Source: an uncultured Clostridiaceae bacterium (lineage in GTDB: Bacteria > Bacillota > Clostridia > TANB77 > CAG-508). From it: DNA of 64,000 nt. Under the pieces are notes generated by a model, which had not been told where the DNA came from, ran no database searches, and was given only the letters and a program-made list of their open reading frames with translations. The translations under genes and the position numbers were made by a program. Below, piece after piece: positions 1-8,106 of the stretch (positions are counted from its first letter, which is position 1; each line of letters starts with the position of its first letter). The stretch is from the NCBI GenBank assembly GCA_946998225.1, contig CAMPYH010000002.1:122871-186870 (forward strand), written 5' to 3'.

Positions 1-189
1 TTTTGTTAAGTGTTTGTCTTTTATCTCTCCATAACCTAATTGAACAGATGTATATCCATCAACTTCATCATTTTTAATTTGTACAACAATATTTGGTGAT
101 GCTTCAATTACTGTTACAGGAATGATATTTCCTTTTTCATCGAAAACTTGTGTCATTCCAAGTTTCTTTCCTATTAAACCTTTCTTCAT
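1..189 (-). CDS. rplC: 50S ribosomal protein L3 (partial, N-terminal part)
   Basis: This is the amino-terminal ~63 residues of ribosomal protein L3; the rest lies beyond the window edge. The translation starts MKKGLIGKKLGMTQVFDEKG, the typical L3 start with the GKKLGMTQVF block. L3 binds 23S rRNA near the peptidyl transferase centre and nucleates 50S assembly. An AAGGAGG ribosome binding site precedes the ATG at 187-189. It follows rpsJ by about 40 bases, which is the standard S10-operon order (S10, L3, L4 and so on). Confidence 0.95.
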   Translation of the reverse strand, partial: MKKGLIGKKLGMTQVFDEKGNIIPVTVIEASPNIVVQIKNDEVDGYTSVQLGYGEIKDKHLTK

Positions 190-229
190 TTTTTCCTCCT
201 TAAATATTGGCTTTTAATAAAAGCATTGT

Positions 230-538
230 TTAAAGTTTAATTTCAATCTCAACACCAGCTGGTAACTCTAACTTTTGTAGTAAACCAATTGTATTTTGTG
301 TTGGATCTAAGATATCTATAACTCTTTTATGTGTTCTAATTTCGAATTGTTCTCTTGAATCTTTATGTTTGTGTGGAGAACGAATTACAGTTATGATCTC
401 TTTTTTTGTTGGAACAGGAATTGGTCCTGAAACCTTTGCACCAGTTCTATTAGCTGTTTCTACTATTTTTTCAGCAGATTGATCTAATGTTACATGGTCA
501 TAAGATTTAAGTTTAATTCTTATTCTGTCTTTTTTCAT
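230..538 (-). CDS. rpsJ: 30S ribosomal protein S10
   Basis: S10 is a small-subunit protein of the 30S head that also acts as NusE in antitermination complexes. At 102 residues it has the usual length. It starts MKKDRIRIKLKSYDH and carries the family motifs SGPIPVPTK and SPHKHKDSREQFEIRTHKR. It has a strong AGGAGGAAA ribosome binding site just upstream of the ATG. It is the first gene of the S10 operon here and is preceded by a ~190-base leader and a consensus promoter. No tuf or fus gene precedes it. Confidence 0.98.
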   Translation of the reverse strand: MKKDRIRIKLKSYDHVTLDQSAEKIVETANRTGAKVSGPIPVPTKKEIITVIRSPHKHKDSREQFEIRTHKRVIDILDPTQNTIGLLQKLELPAGVEIEIKL

Positions 539-539
539 T

Positions 540-731
540 GTTTCCTCCTTATTTTGCCTAGCAAATAAGTTTAACCGTCTCGGGTGTTTATATCTTTAAG
601 CAAAAAATATTCAAGCTAAATACGCTTGAATGACAGTTTTAAAAAACTTATCGCCCTGGTCGTTGCCAAGACTTCTCCACCAGAGTTCCCTATGTCTAAG
701 CATAGCCACATCTAGCTTCATCGCATTAGCT
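540..731 (-). promoter_or_regulatory. structured 5' leader of the S10 operon with attenuator-like hairpin
   Basis: About 190 untranslated bases lie between the promoter at 738-766 and rpsJ. Two structures can be read on the minus strand. The first is a GC-richer block around 640-730, including a short CTATG/CATAG stem and a 7-bp CTCTGGT/ACCAGGG pairing. The second is an 8-bp hairpin ATTCAAGC/GCTTGAAT (609-616 with 624-631) followed directly by a run of six T, which has the form of an intrinsic terminator. The arrangement fits an attenuation leader controlled by a ribosomal protein, but I do not recognise a named Rfam class, so the regulatory role is inferred. Confidence 0.55.
602..631 (-). 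terminator. terminator-like hairpin inside the S10 leader (possible attenuator)
   Basis: An 8-bp perfect stem with a 7-base loop is followed by one A and then TTTTTT on the minus strand. It lies upstream of rpsJ, not after a gene, so conditional read-through is the likely use. Confidence 0.55.
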
Positions 732-737
732 TTTACT

Positions 738-766
738 AGTATACAATAGTGATAAATTCCTGTCAA
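738..766 (-). promoter_or_regulatory. sigma-A promoter of the S10 operon
   Basis: Perfect -35 TTGACA (761-766), exact 17-base spacer and -10 TATACT (738-743) on the minus strand, reading toward rpsJ. Transcription should start near 731. This is among the strongest promoter matches in the window. Confidence 0.9.
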
Positions 767-786
767 GTAAATTAAGCTAAGTTTTT

Positions 787-2298
787 TTAATTAGATACTT
801 TAACTAGTATTTTCCCATTTTTGTATTTAATTGAATCTTTTTTAGGATATACGCTCATTGTTTTAACATACTCAAGTTCTTCTTTACTTAATTCATTTAA
901 TCCATTTAAGCTTACATGCATATTATATGCCATTGCACCTCTTATAAACCATTCATATGTTGTTTGATATGTTACAGAAAGTTTTCCATATTGTTCTTCA
1001 TTAGATAGTAATGCTCCATTTAAGAAATATACTTGTGTCTTTCCTTTTTCATATCCATCTACTTGTTCAATTCTTGTAATTATTCTATTAAATAGATTTG
1101 TTGTCTTTCTAAATTCTAGTTCTTTATTATAATACATTTGATTTGCATAAACTATATTATTAAATATTACTATAAAAGACAATATTAAAAGAAATGTTTT
1201 AAATGTATTAGATATCTTTGTTTCATCTTTTTTAACTTCTTTAAAATACATATCCATTAATAATATATACAGTACATATACAAGCATTAAAGCATATAAC
1301 ATAAGCAGGTGTGCCATACCACTAGATAAAAAGCAAGATAAATTTAATCCGAGTGGCAAAAGAGCTATAACTAATATTAATGTTAGTATAGATTTAAAAT
1401 TTAATTTTTTCTCTTTAATCAGCATTATTCCAAAATATATTCCAGAAAATACTAATATTACATTTAAAACAATTGTAAGTACTCTATTAAAAGTATGTAC
1501 CCTTAAATAAAATTCAAACATAGATATATATGTAATCTTTAATGCATGTAAAACTCTACTTATGCTATTTAATTCTTTTAAATTCCCTACACTATTATAT
1601 CCATCAGACATCTCTATATTAAACAGCCTTACACTTACTTTTGTTCCAATAAAATACAGCATTAATCCCATAAGTATATAAAATACATATGTAAAGCCTC
1701 TTTTTAAAACTACATTTAATTCTTCTTTGTTTTTTAACAAATCCATAATTATATACATCATTAATATTCCAATACCAAATTGTATAAATGCTGGATATAA
1801 TCCAAGAGATATAAAAAATGGTATTACAGATAATGATTGTTTTAAAAAATTTCCTTTGTTTTTAATTAATATATATGCACCAAGTGTTGAAAAGAAAAGT
1901 GCTATCATATATATATCAAAATCATGTATATATACTTCTATTGTTTTAATTACTACTCTATTTACACATAGTATTCCTACTATTAATATTTTTTGCCAAT
2001 TCTCTTTAATATCAAATATCTTAAATACCAAGTATGCAGTAAATGCTATAAATGCTATGCCAATAAAACCTACAAGCCATGGTACATAGTAATTACCTCT
2101 AAATTTAAATATAAACCAATGTAACAATCTTCCAATTCCCATTTGGAATTTAACATCATTCTGAAACATAATTAAAGAGTCATGACTAAATATTATATTA
2201 AAAAAAGCATATGCATGCGCTAGTAGTCCTAATATAAAAGACGCTATTAATGCAAAATGCAAATCTTTATCTTTTGCTATATGTTTAATCTTTTCCAT
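787..2298 (-). CDS. polytopic membrane protein, GtrII-like glucosyltransferase family
   Basis: This 503-residue protein has roughly eleven hydrophobic helices and a short soluble C-terminus (from about residue 390). After the first helix there is an SHDSLIMFQND segment, then a GIGRLLHWF segment. This layout matches the GtrII-type (Glucos_trans_II) membrane glucosyltransferases, which transfer hexoses from lipid-linked donors to surface glycans at the outer face of the membrane. The family assignment rests on topology and the HDS...GR pattern, so the substrate is unknown. AAAGGAAT precedes the ATG. It follows the YgjP-like gene and is the last gene before the S10 promoter, which lies just downstream of its stop. 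An alternative is another polytopic GT-C type enzyme. Confidence 0.55.
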   Translation of the reverse strand: MEKIKHIAKDKDLHFALIASFILGLLAHAYAFFNIIFSHDSLIMFQNDVKFQMGIGRLLHWFIFKFRGNYYVPWLVGFIGIAFIAFTAYLVFKIFDIKENWQKILIVGILCVNRVVIKTIEVYIHDFDIYMIALFFSTLGAYILIKNKGNFLKQSLSVIPFFISLGLYPAFIQFGIGILMMYIIMDLLKNKEELNVVLKRGFTYVFYILMGLMLYFIGTKVSVRLFNIEMSDGYNSVGNLKELNSISRVLHALKITYISMFEFYLRVHTFNRVLTIVLNVILVFSGIYFGIMLIKEKKLNFKSILTLILVIALLPLGLNLSCFLSSGMAHLLMLYALMLVYVLYILLMDMYFKEVKKDETKISNTFKTFLLILSFIVIFNNIVYANQMYYNKELEFRKTTNLFNRIITRIEQVDGYEKGKTQVYFLNGALLSNEEQYGKLSVTYQTTYEWFIRGAMAYNMHVSLNGLNELSKEELEYVKTMSVYPKKDSIKYKNGKILVKVSN

Positions 2299-2364
2299 TT
2301 ATATTCCTTTAAATTATTATATCCATAGTATATATGATATATATTAAGCTTACAAATATTTGCT

Positions 2365-3156
2365 TTATACTTTCTTATTTAAATCTTTTTTTCTTTGTTT
2401 CCAATCAGGCATATATTCTGTCATCATATTTTTAAACTCTTTTCCATGATTTGGATAAAAAAGATGACAAAGCTCATGAAGTACGACATATTCTATTTCT
2501 TTTATATTTTTATATACTAAATTAAAATTTAAATTAATATATCCTTTTTTAGTATTACAGCTACCCCAGTTACCCTTACCGCTTGTTATTTTTAAACTCT
2601 CAGATCTTATATTTAATATTATCTCCCACTTTTTTATAAGCTTTAAACCAATATCTCGTATAATCTCCTTAAATACATTTCTAATATATTCTTTTTTATC
2701 ATTTACAGCTTCAGAATTTAAATATATTGTTCTATCATCTTCTATTATAAAAATATATTTAAACATATTTTTATCTATATTTTTTTGTAAATTACTATTT
2801 ACTACACTATCTTTGTATTTCTCTTTATATGCATTAAAACCTTTTCTATCTAAGTATACAAGATTATATATATTTCCTAATACTAAAATCTTTTCATCAT
2901 CTTCACCTTTTATATTCTCTACATTATATATTTCTTTTTGATCTTTTGTCTTTTCAATGCTTTTTAATATCCAAGTATATTTTTCATCAATAAATCTTTT
3001 AGCATCATTAATTGCTTTTTTAATATTTCTAGACTTACTTTCTGGTATGTAAAAAAACACATCACCATTTAAAACTTTAATGCTGTATCTTTTAACTTTT
3101 TTGATGCAAAACATTATATCTATATTTCTATAATTTATATTAAATTCCTTACTCAT
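2365..3156 (-). CDS. YgjP-like metallopeptidase domain protein (DUF45/M48 type)
   Basis: About 263 residues from the chosen start. The C-terminal third holds the zinc-binding motif VVLHELCHLFYPNHGKEF (HExxH with a third His four residues further), followed by YMPDWKQRKKDLN, both typical of the YgjP/WLM-like DUF45 family. The biological substrate of this family is not settled. An open frame continues upstream to a TTG at 3270, but that codon lies inside the terminator hairpin at 3261-3286, and the extra residues do not look like the family. The ATG at 3154-3156 (MSKEFNINY) matches the usual N-terminus. The ribosome binding site is weak (AAGAAAA). Confidence 0.75.
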   Translation of the reverse strand: MSKEFNINYRNIDIMFCIKKVKRYSIKVLNGDVFFYIPESKSRNIKKAINDAKRFIDEKYTWILKSIEKTKDQKEIYNVENIKGEDDEKILVLGNIYNLVYLDRKGFNAYKEKYKDSVVNSNLQKNIDKNMFKYIFIIEDDRTIYLNSEAVNDKKEYIRNVFKEIIRDIGLKLIKKWEIILNIRSESLKITSGKGNWGSCNTKKGYINLNFNLVYKNIKEIEYVVLHELCHLFYPNHGKEFKNMMTEYMPDWKQRKKDLNKKV

Positions 3157-3260
3157 AATTTTCTTGCTTACTTTACTTTTTATTTTCCTTTTAATCTCTA
3201 TTTTGTTTTTTCTTATTATATAGATTATTCTATACATTATTCTATAATATATATAAGAAA

Positions 3261-3286
3261 AAATCACCAAATAATTTTGGTGATTT
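3261..3286 (-). terminator. intrinsic terminator of the tig-clpP-clpX unit
   Basis: An 11-bp AAATCACCAAA/TTTGGTGATTT stem with a 4-base loop is followed on the minus strand by TTTTTTCTT. It lies about 60 bases after the clpX stop. Confidence 0.85.
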
Positions 3287-3345
3287 TATCCTTATCTATT
3301 CCATATATTATTTATTTTGTTTTATATTATATAATATATTTTATT

Positions 3346-4668
3346 CTAAACCTTTTTATATTCCTTTTCTTCATCGTCTTTTAGATTTATATCTTCTTTA
3401 TTATTTCTTTTTTTCTTTGTAATTATATCTTCAGTTATTATTGGTTTAGATTTATTTAAAACTACATCTTTTGTAATAATACATTTTGTGATGTTTTCAT
3501 TTGAAGGTATATTAAACATTATATCATTCATGATTTCTTCTAGTATTGATCTTAGTCCTCTTGCACCTGTTTTTCTTATTATAGCTTTTTGTGCTATAGC
3601 ATTAAGTGCTTCATCTTCAAATTCTAGTTTTACTTTATCTAATTCGAACAATCTTTGAAATTGTTTTATAACTGAGTTTTTAGGTTCAACTAAAATTCTC
3701 TTTAAATCTTCATCTCTTAAATCTTCTAAAGATGTAATAATTGGAAGTCTTCCAATAAATTCTGGGATCAATCCAAATTTTACTAAATCTCCTGGTTCTA
3801 TTTCTTTTAATATATCTGCATTTTCTAATTCTTTTTTAGATTTTACTTCTGCTCCGAAACCTATAGATTTATTTGAAGTTCTTTGATGAATTATTTCACC
3901 TAAGCCCTCAAATGCACCACCACATATGAATAATATATTTGATGTATCGATATATACAAGTTCTTGTGAAGGATGTTTTCTTCCTCCTTGTGGTGGAACT
4001 CCTGCTGTTGTTCCTTCGATTATTTTAAGAAGTGCTTGTTGTACACCTTCACCACTTACGTCTCTTGTAATTGATTGATGTTCAGATTTTCTAGCAATTT
4101 TATCTATCTCATCTACATATATTATACCTTTTTCTGCTTTTTCTAGATCATAGTCTGATGCTTGAAGAAGTCTTACAAGTATATTTTCAACATCATCTCC
4201 TACATATCCCGCTTCAGTAAGTGTAGTTGCATCTGCTATTGCAAAAGGTACATTTAGTATCTTTGCAAGAGTTTGTGCAAGAAGTGTCTTGCCAGAACCA
4301 GTAGGTCCTAATAATAGTACATTAGATTTTTGTATTTCTACTCCTAAATCATCTTTACCACTTAAAACTCTTTTATAATGGTTATATACTGCTACAGCTA
4401 AAGTCTTTTTTGCATTTTCTTGACCTATTACATATTCATCTAGTTTTTCTTTTATTTCTTTTGGTTTTAAAACATTTATTTCTTTGTTTTCAGTCTTTTT
4501 TGCATTATCTTTTAATGGACTTTCTGCTGTTACATCTAACATATCCATACATATTTGAATACATTCATCACAAATATATGAGCCATCAAGACCCTCTATT
4601 AATTTATCTGCTACATTTGCTGGTTTTCCGCAAAATGAACAACGTGGTATTTCTGTATCTTTACTCAT
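3346..4668 (-). CDS. clpX: ATP-dependent Clp protease ATP-binding subunit ClpX
   Basis: ClpX is the AAA+ unfoldase that feeds tagged proteins into ClpP. The N-terminal zinc-binding domain has four cysteines (CSFCGK and CDECIQIC). The AAA+ core shows Walker A GPTGSGKT, Walker B IIYVDEIDK, pore loop GYVGDD and the IGFGAEV loop that contacts ClpP. It is about 440 residues, with a lysine/glutamate-rich tail beyond the usual family end. Two in-frame ATGs exist (4674 and 4668); the second has AAGGG at about 9 bases, whereas the first has only 3, so 4668 was chosen. It follows clpP by about 34 bases in the classical tig-clpP-clpX order. tmRNA-tagged proteins from this genome would be natural substrates. 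Confidence 0.98.
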   Translation of the reverse strand: MSKDTEIPRCSFCGKPANVADKLIEGLDGSYICDECIQICMDMLDVTAESPLKDNAKKTENKEINVLKPKEIKEKLDEYVIGQENAKKTLAVAVYNHYKRVLSGKDDLGVEIQKSNVLLLGPTGSGKTLLAQTLAKILNVPFAIADATTLTEAGYVGDDVENILVRLLQASDYDLEKAEKGIIYVDEIDKIARKSEHQSITRDVSGEGVQQALLKIIEGTTAGVPPQGGRKHPSQELVYIDTSNILFICGGAFEGLGEIIHQRTSNKSIGFGAEVKSKKELENADILKEIEPGDLVKFGLIPEFIGRLPIITSLEDLRDEDLKRILVEPKNSVIKQFQRLFELDKVKLEFEDEALNAIAQKAIIRKTGARGLRSILEEIMNDIMFNIPSNENITKCIITKDVVLNKSKPIITEDIITKKKRNNKEDINLKDDEEKEYKKV

Positions 4669-4702
4669 GTGCATTTTCCCTTTTCTCTTATTCTTATTTT
4701 AT

Positions 4703-5347
4703 TTATTTTTTATTTTTAGTATCTTTTCTAGTTGTAAATATTTCATCTATTAATCCATATTTTAAAGCTTCTTCTGCTGTAAGATAGTTATCTCTATCTG
4801 TATCTTTCTTTATTTCTTCTAAGCTTTTTCCTGTTGCATCTGATAAAATTTTATTTAATCTTTCTCTTAAAAATAGTATATGGTTTGAGTGTATCTCAAT
4901 CTCTGTTGCTTGTCCTGAAAGTCCTCCACCTGCTATAAGTGGTTGATGTATCATAACTTCTGAATTAGGCATAGCATATCTTTTACCTTTTGTTCCGCAT
5001 GCAAGAAGTACTGCTCCCATTGATGCTGCCATTCCTACACATATTGTAACAACTGGACATTTAATATAGTTCATTGTATCAACTATTGCAAGTCCATCTG
5101 ATATTGATCCACCAGGACTATTTATATATAAATATATTTCTTTATCTGGATCTTCTGATTCCAAAAATAGTAATTGTGCTATAACTATACTTGCTGTATT
5201 GTGATCTACTTGATCAGATAAGAATATTATTCTATCTTTTAATAATCTAGAATATATATCATATGATCTTTCTCCCCTTGGTGTTGCTTCAATAACATAT
5301 GGTACTAATGCATCTACCATATCATGATCTTTAAAATTACTTATCAT
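4703..5347 (-). CDS. clpP: ATP-dependent Clp protease proteolytic subunit ClpP
   Basis: This is the serine protease that forms the tetradecameric chamber working with ClpX. The protein is 214 residues. The catalytic triad is visible: Ser in GMAASMGAVLL, His in MIHQP and Asp in KDTDRDN. The N-terminal processing/axial-loop segment reads VIEATPRGERSYDIYSRLLKDRI, as in the family. The ATG at 5347 has GGAGAACAG upstream. Compared with most ClpP proteins there is an extra ~9-residue N-terminus and a Lys-rich C-terminal tail. It sits between tig and clpX. Confidence 0.98.
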   Translation of the reverse strand: MISNFKDHDMVDALVPYVIEATPRGERSYDIYSRLLKDRIIFLSDQVDHNTASIVIAQLLFLESEDPDKEIYLYINSPGGSISDGLAIVDTMNYIKCPVVTICVGMAASMGAVLLACGTKGKRYAMPNSEVMIHQPLIAGGGLSGQATEIEIHSNHILFLRERLNKILSDATGKSLEEIKKDTDRDNYLTAEEALKYGLIDEIFTTRKDTKNKK

Positions 5348-5366
5348 CTGTTCTCCTTTATTATTC

Positions 5367-6713
5367 TTATTTAACTTTTACTTGTTTTACTAATGTATCA
5401 ATAGCTTTTTTAATTTGTCCCGCTTTTTCCATATTTTCTTTTAGTTCTTTGTATTCTTTTCCTTTTATTTCTTTTTCAGTTACATTAGTTCCATACATTT
5501 TATTGTATTCATCTAAAGATTCTAGCATCTCTTTTTCATCACATTTAATATCTTCCATTTTTATAATTGATTCAAGTACTATTTGTGTTTGAACTTCTTT
5601 TTTAATGTTTTCTTCAGATTCTTTTAAAACTTGTTTTAAATCTTCTGGAGACATTAATTGTGCTAAATCAAATCCTTGCATTTTATATTGTTCATTTGTT
5701 CTATCGAAATCAGATTTTGCTCTAAATTCTACATATTTTTCTGAAACATTAATATTGTTTTCTTTTGCTAAAAATTCAACTGCTTTTTGAAGCATTATAT
5801 TCTTTTTATTTTCTTCATTATGTTCATTTAAATGTTCTTCTACATGTTTTTTGTATTCTTTTAAATTATCATAACCTAAATCTTTTGCAAACTCATCATC
5901 AAGTTCTGGTTTTTTAGTAATATATATTTCAAATATTTCTACTTCGAATTTAGCCTTTTTACCTTGAAGACTCTTTTCAGCATATTCTTTTGGGAATGTA
6001 ACTAAAACATCTTTTTTATCCCCCACTTTAAGACCAATTAATTGTTCTTCAAAATTATCTATAAATGAGTGTGATCCAATTACTAGATTAAATTTTTCGG
6101 CTGTTCCGCCTTCAAAATATTCATCTTCACCTTTATCATTTTTAATACTTCCTTTAAAAGATAAAACAACTTCATCTCCATCTTTAACTTTGTATTCTTT
6201 ATCTTCAGAAAGTTCTTTACTTGAATTTTGTTCTAGATCTCTTTCAATTTGTTTTTTAGCTTCTTCTTTAACATCCATTAAATTATCTTTAATGTCTTTT
6301 TCTTTAACTTCAATTTTATCTAGTTTTTTAAGTTCTATAGTAGATGCAACTGCTACTTTAATTGTAACTTTAACATCTTTACCTTTTTCTAGATCTTTTT
6401 CGTCTATATCTACATTAATAATTCCAAGATTGTTTACATCTTTTTCTTTTTCTAATTTCTTTGTAATTTCTTCTGTACATTCTCCAAATGCTATAGCTTC
6501 AATTGCATCAGATAAAAATATATTTTCTCCATACATTTTTGTAACTATTTCATATGGTGCTTTACCTTTTCTAAATCCTGGTATATTAAAATAATTTTTG
6601 TTTTTCTTAAATTCATTTTTCATTTGTTCTTCTAGTTTCTCTCTTTTTACTACAAAAACAAATTCCATTTCTCCTTTGTCATGTCTATTATCTTTTAATT
6701 CTTTTATATCCAT
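5367..6713 (-). CDS. tig: trigger factor, ribosome-associated chaperone and prolyl isomerase
   Basis: Trigger factor docks on ribosomal protein L23 and shields nascent chains. The 448-residue length is normal. The order is an N-terminal ribosome-binding domain containing FRKGKAPYE (the signature FRxGxxP loop), a central FKBP-type domain (about residues 170-260, with DGDEVVLSFKG and the EEQLIGLKVGD block), and a long charged helical C-terminal chaperone domain. GAAAGGAAG precedes the ATG. It is first in tig-clpP-clpX, pairing a folding factor with the degradation machinery. Confidence 0.98.
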   Translation of the reverse strand: MDIKELKDNRHDKGEMEFVFVVKREKLEEQMKNEFKKNKNYFNIPGFRKGKAPYEIVTKMYGENIFLSDAIEAIAFGECTEEITKKLEKEKDVNNLGIINVDIDEKDLEKGKDVKVTIKVAVASTIELKKLDKIEVKEKDIKDNLMDVKEEAKKQIERDLEQNSSKELSEDKEYKVKDGDEVVLSFKGSIKNDKGEDEYFEGGTAEKFNLVIGSHSFIDNFEEQLIGLKVGDKKDVLVTFPKEYAEKSLQGKKAKFEVEIFEIYITKKPELDDEFAKDLGYDNLKEYKKHVEEHLNEHNEENKKNIMLQKAVEFLAKENNINVSEKYVEFRAKSDFDRTNEQYKMQGFDLAQLMSPEDLKQVLKESEENIKKEVQTQIVLESIIKMEDIKCDEKEMLESLDEYNKMYGTNVTEKEIKGKEYKELKENMEKAGQIKKAIDTLVKQVKVK

Positions 6714-6745
6714 TTTTTCTTCCTTTCAAAATCTTTTGCATATCT

Positions 6746-6774
6746 AGTATATATAATTTAAGCATAAAAAGCAA
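6746..6774 (-). promoter_or_regulatory. promoter of tig-clpP-clpX
   Basis: -10 TATACT (6746-6751), 17-base spacer and a partial -35 TTGCTT (6769-6774) on the minus strand, in the gap between pfkA and tig. The -35 matches only the TTG half of the consensus. No CtsR- or CIRCE-like operator was seen. Confidence 0.5.
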
Positions 6775-6790
6775 ATGAAGTAGTCGACTG

Positions 6791-8023
6791 CTAATCTCCA
6801 AAACTAATGCCTATAGATTTGCCTGCTTCTATAAATATATTGTCTTTTGGAACAAACTTTGTACTACCATTATCCGCATTAGAAGTACTACCTATTTCAG
6901 TATTTTTACCCACAACTTCATCAAGTGTTGTATATCCAAATTTTCCATCAACATATGTTACCATAGTACCAAAATGTCCTTCCATTGCAAGCTTCATTGC
7001 ATTACATCCATAAGCTGTTGCAAGAAGTCTATCTGAAAATACAGGCGCTCCACCTCTTTGAAGATAACCAAGTGTTGTTGATCTAGCAAGTATTCCTGTT
7101 AACTCTTCTAGTTCTTTTGCAACCTTTTGTCCAACACCGCCAAATACATTTGAATCAATTCCTTCTGGTACACCTTCTTTTTTTGTAACAACCGATGTTC
7201 CTTTTTTATCTACTGCACCTTCTGAAACAATAACAAGTCCAAAGTTTTTTCCATCTTTCTTTTTCTCTAATATACATTTTGCAACTTTATTTATATCATA
7301 AGGTATCTCAGGTATAAGTATGGCATCTGCTGCTCCTGCAATTCCAGCATAAAGAGCAATCCATCCTGCATATCTTCCCATAACTTCAAGTACCATAATT
7401 CTATTATGTGATTTAGCTGTTGTCTCTAACCTGCCTAAAGCATCTGTTGCAATATTTACAGCTGAGTCAAATCCAAAAGTTTTATCTGTCATTAAAACAT
7501 CATTATCTATTGTTTTTGGAACTCCAATAAAGTTTGCTCCCAAAACATAAAAGTCTCTTGCAGATTTTAAGCTTCCATCACCACCTAATAAAAATACGCA
7601 ATCAAAACCTGCTTCTTTTATTCTTTCTATACATTCTAAACTAATGTCTTTAAACTCTGTTTCACCTTCAGCTTTATATGAAAATGGATTAGCATTATTT
7701 GAAGTTCCAATGATTGTTCCACCTTCATCAATTATTCCATATGTAATATCACTTGTGTCTAGTCTAATATATCTATCTTCAATTAAACCTTTAAATCCTT
7801 CTAGATATCCATAAACCTCAATACCGTTTTGTCTTCCCATTTTAACAATTGCTCTAATTACAGCATTAAGTCCAGGAGCATCTCCACCACTTGAAATTAT
7901 AGCTACTTTTTTAAGATTAGCTTTATTTTCTTTACCATATTCACTAGAATTTTTGTCTAATAATTCTACTTTTCTTCCACTTTTATTTGTTAAATTCAAT
8001 CTAATCACTCTTTTATCCTTCAT
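6791..8023 (-). CDS. pfkA: 6-phosphofructokinase, group III type
   Basis: The enzyme phosphorylates fructose 6-phosphate to fructose 1,6-bisphosphate in glycolysis. Motifs: phosphate-binding SSGGDAPGLN, GGDGSLKSA, PKTIDND with the catalytic Asp, and the MGRYAGWIALYAGIAG segment. The glycine after GGD (GGDG, not GGDD) is typical of ATP users, while the lysine in PKTIDND is typical of the PPi/group III clade. That mix is known from ATP-dependent group III enzymes. The 410 residues include an unusual ~38-residue basic N-terminal extension before KVAIISSGG and an ~45-residue C-terminal tail. The start is supported by AAAAGG six bases before the ATG, so the extension looks real. It is downstream of pgi, its metabolic predecessor. 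Confidence 0.93.
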   Translation of the reverse strand: MKDKRVIRLNLTNKSGRKVELLDKNSSEYGKENKANLKKVAIISSGGDAPGLNAVIRAIVKMGRQNGIEVYGYLEGFKGLIEDRYIRLDTSDITYGIIDEGGTIIGTSNNANPFSYKAEGETEFKDISLECIERIKEAGFDCVFLLGGDGSLKSARDFYVLGANFIGVPKTIDNDVLMTDKTFGFDSAVNIATDALGRLETTAKSHNRIMVLEVMGRYAGWIALYAGIAGAADAILIPEIPYDINKVAKCILEKKKDGKNFGLVIVSEGAVDKKGTSVVTKKEGVPEGIDSNVFGGVGQKVAKELEELTGILARSTTLGYLQRGGAPVFSDRLLATAYGCNAMKLAMEGHFGTMVTYVDGKFGYTTLDEVVGKNTEIGSTSNADNGSTKFVPKDNIFIEAGKSIGISFGD

Positions 8024-8106
8024 AAATTACCTTTTCTTTTGTACTTAAATTTAATTATCTATACATATTTTATATATAATTAAATAAAATATCTATTAAA
8101 TTTATT

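Noticed and set aside
1727..2089. Plus-strand open frame inside the GtrII-like gene, and the many similar plus-strand frames throughout the window
   Set aside because: They mirror real minus-strand genes, lack ribosome binding sites and encode low-complexity Leu/Ser/Ile/Phe-rich shadows.
3157..3270. N-terminal extension of the YgjP-like gene starting at a TTG at 3270
   Set aside because: The TTG lies inside the clpX terminator hairpin, has no ribosome binding site, and the extra residues do not match the family.
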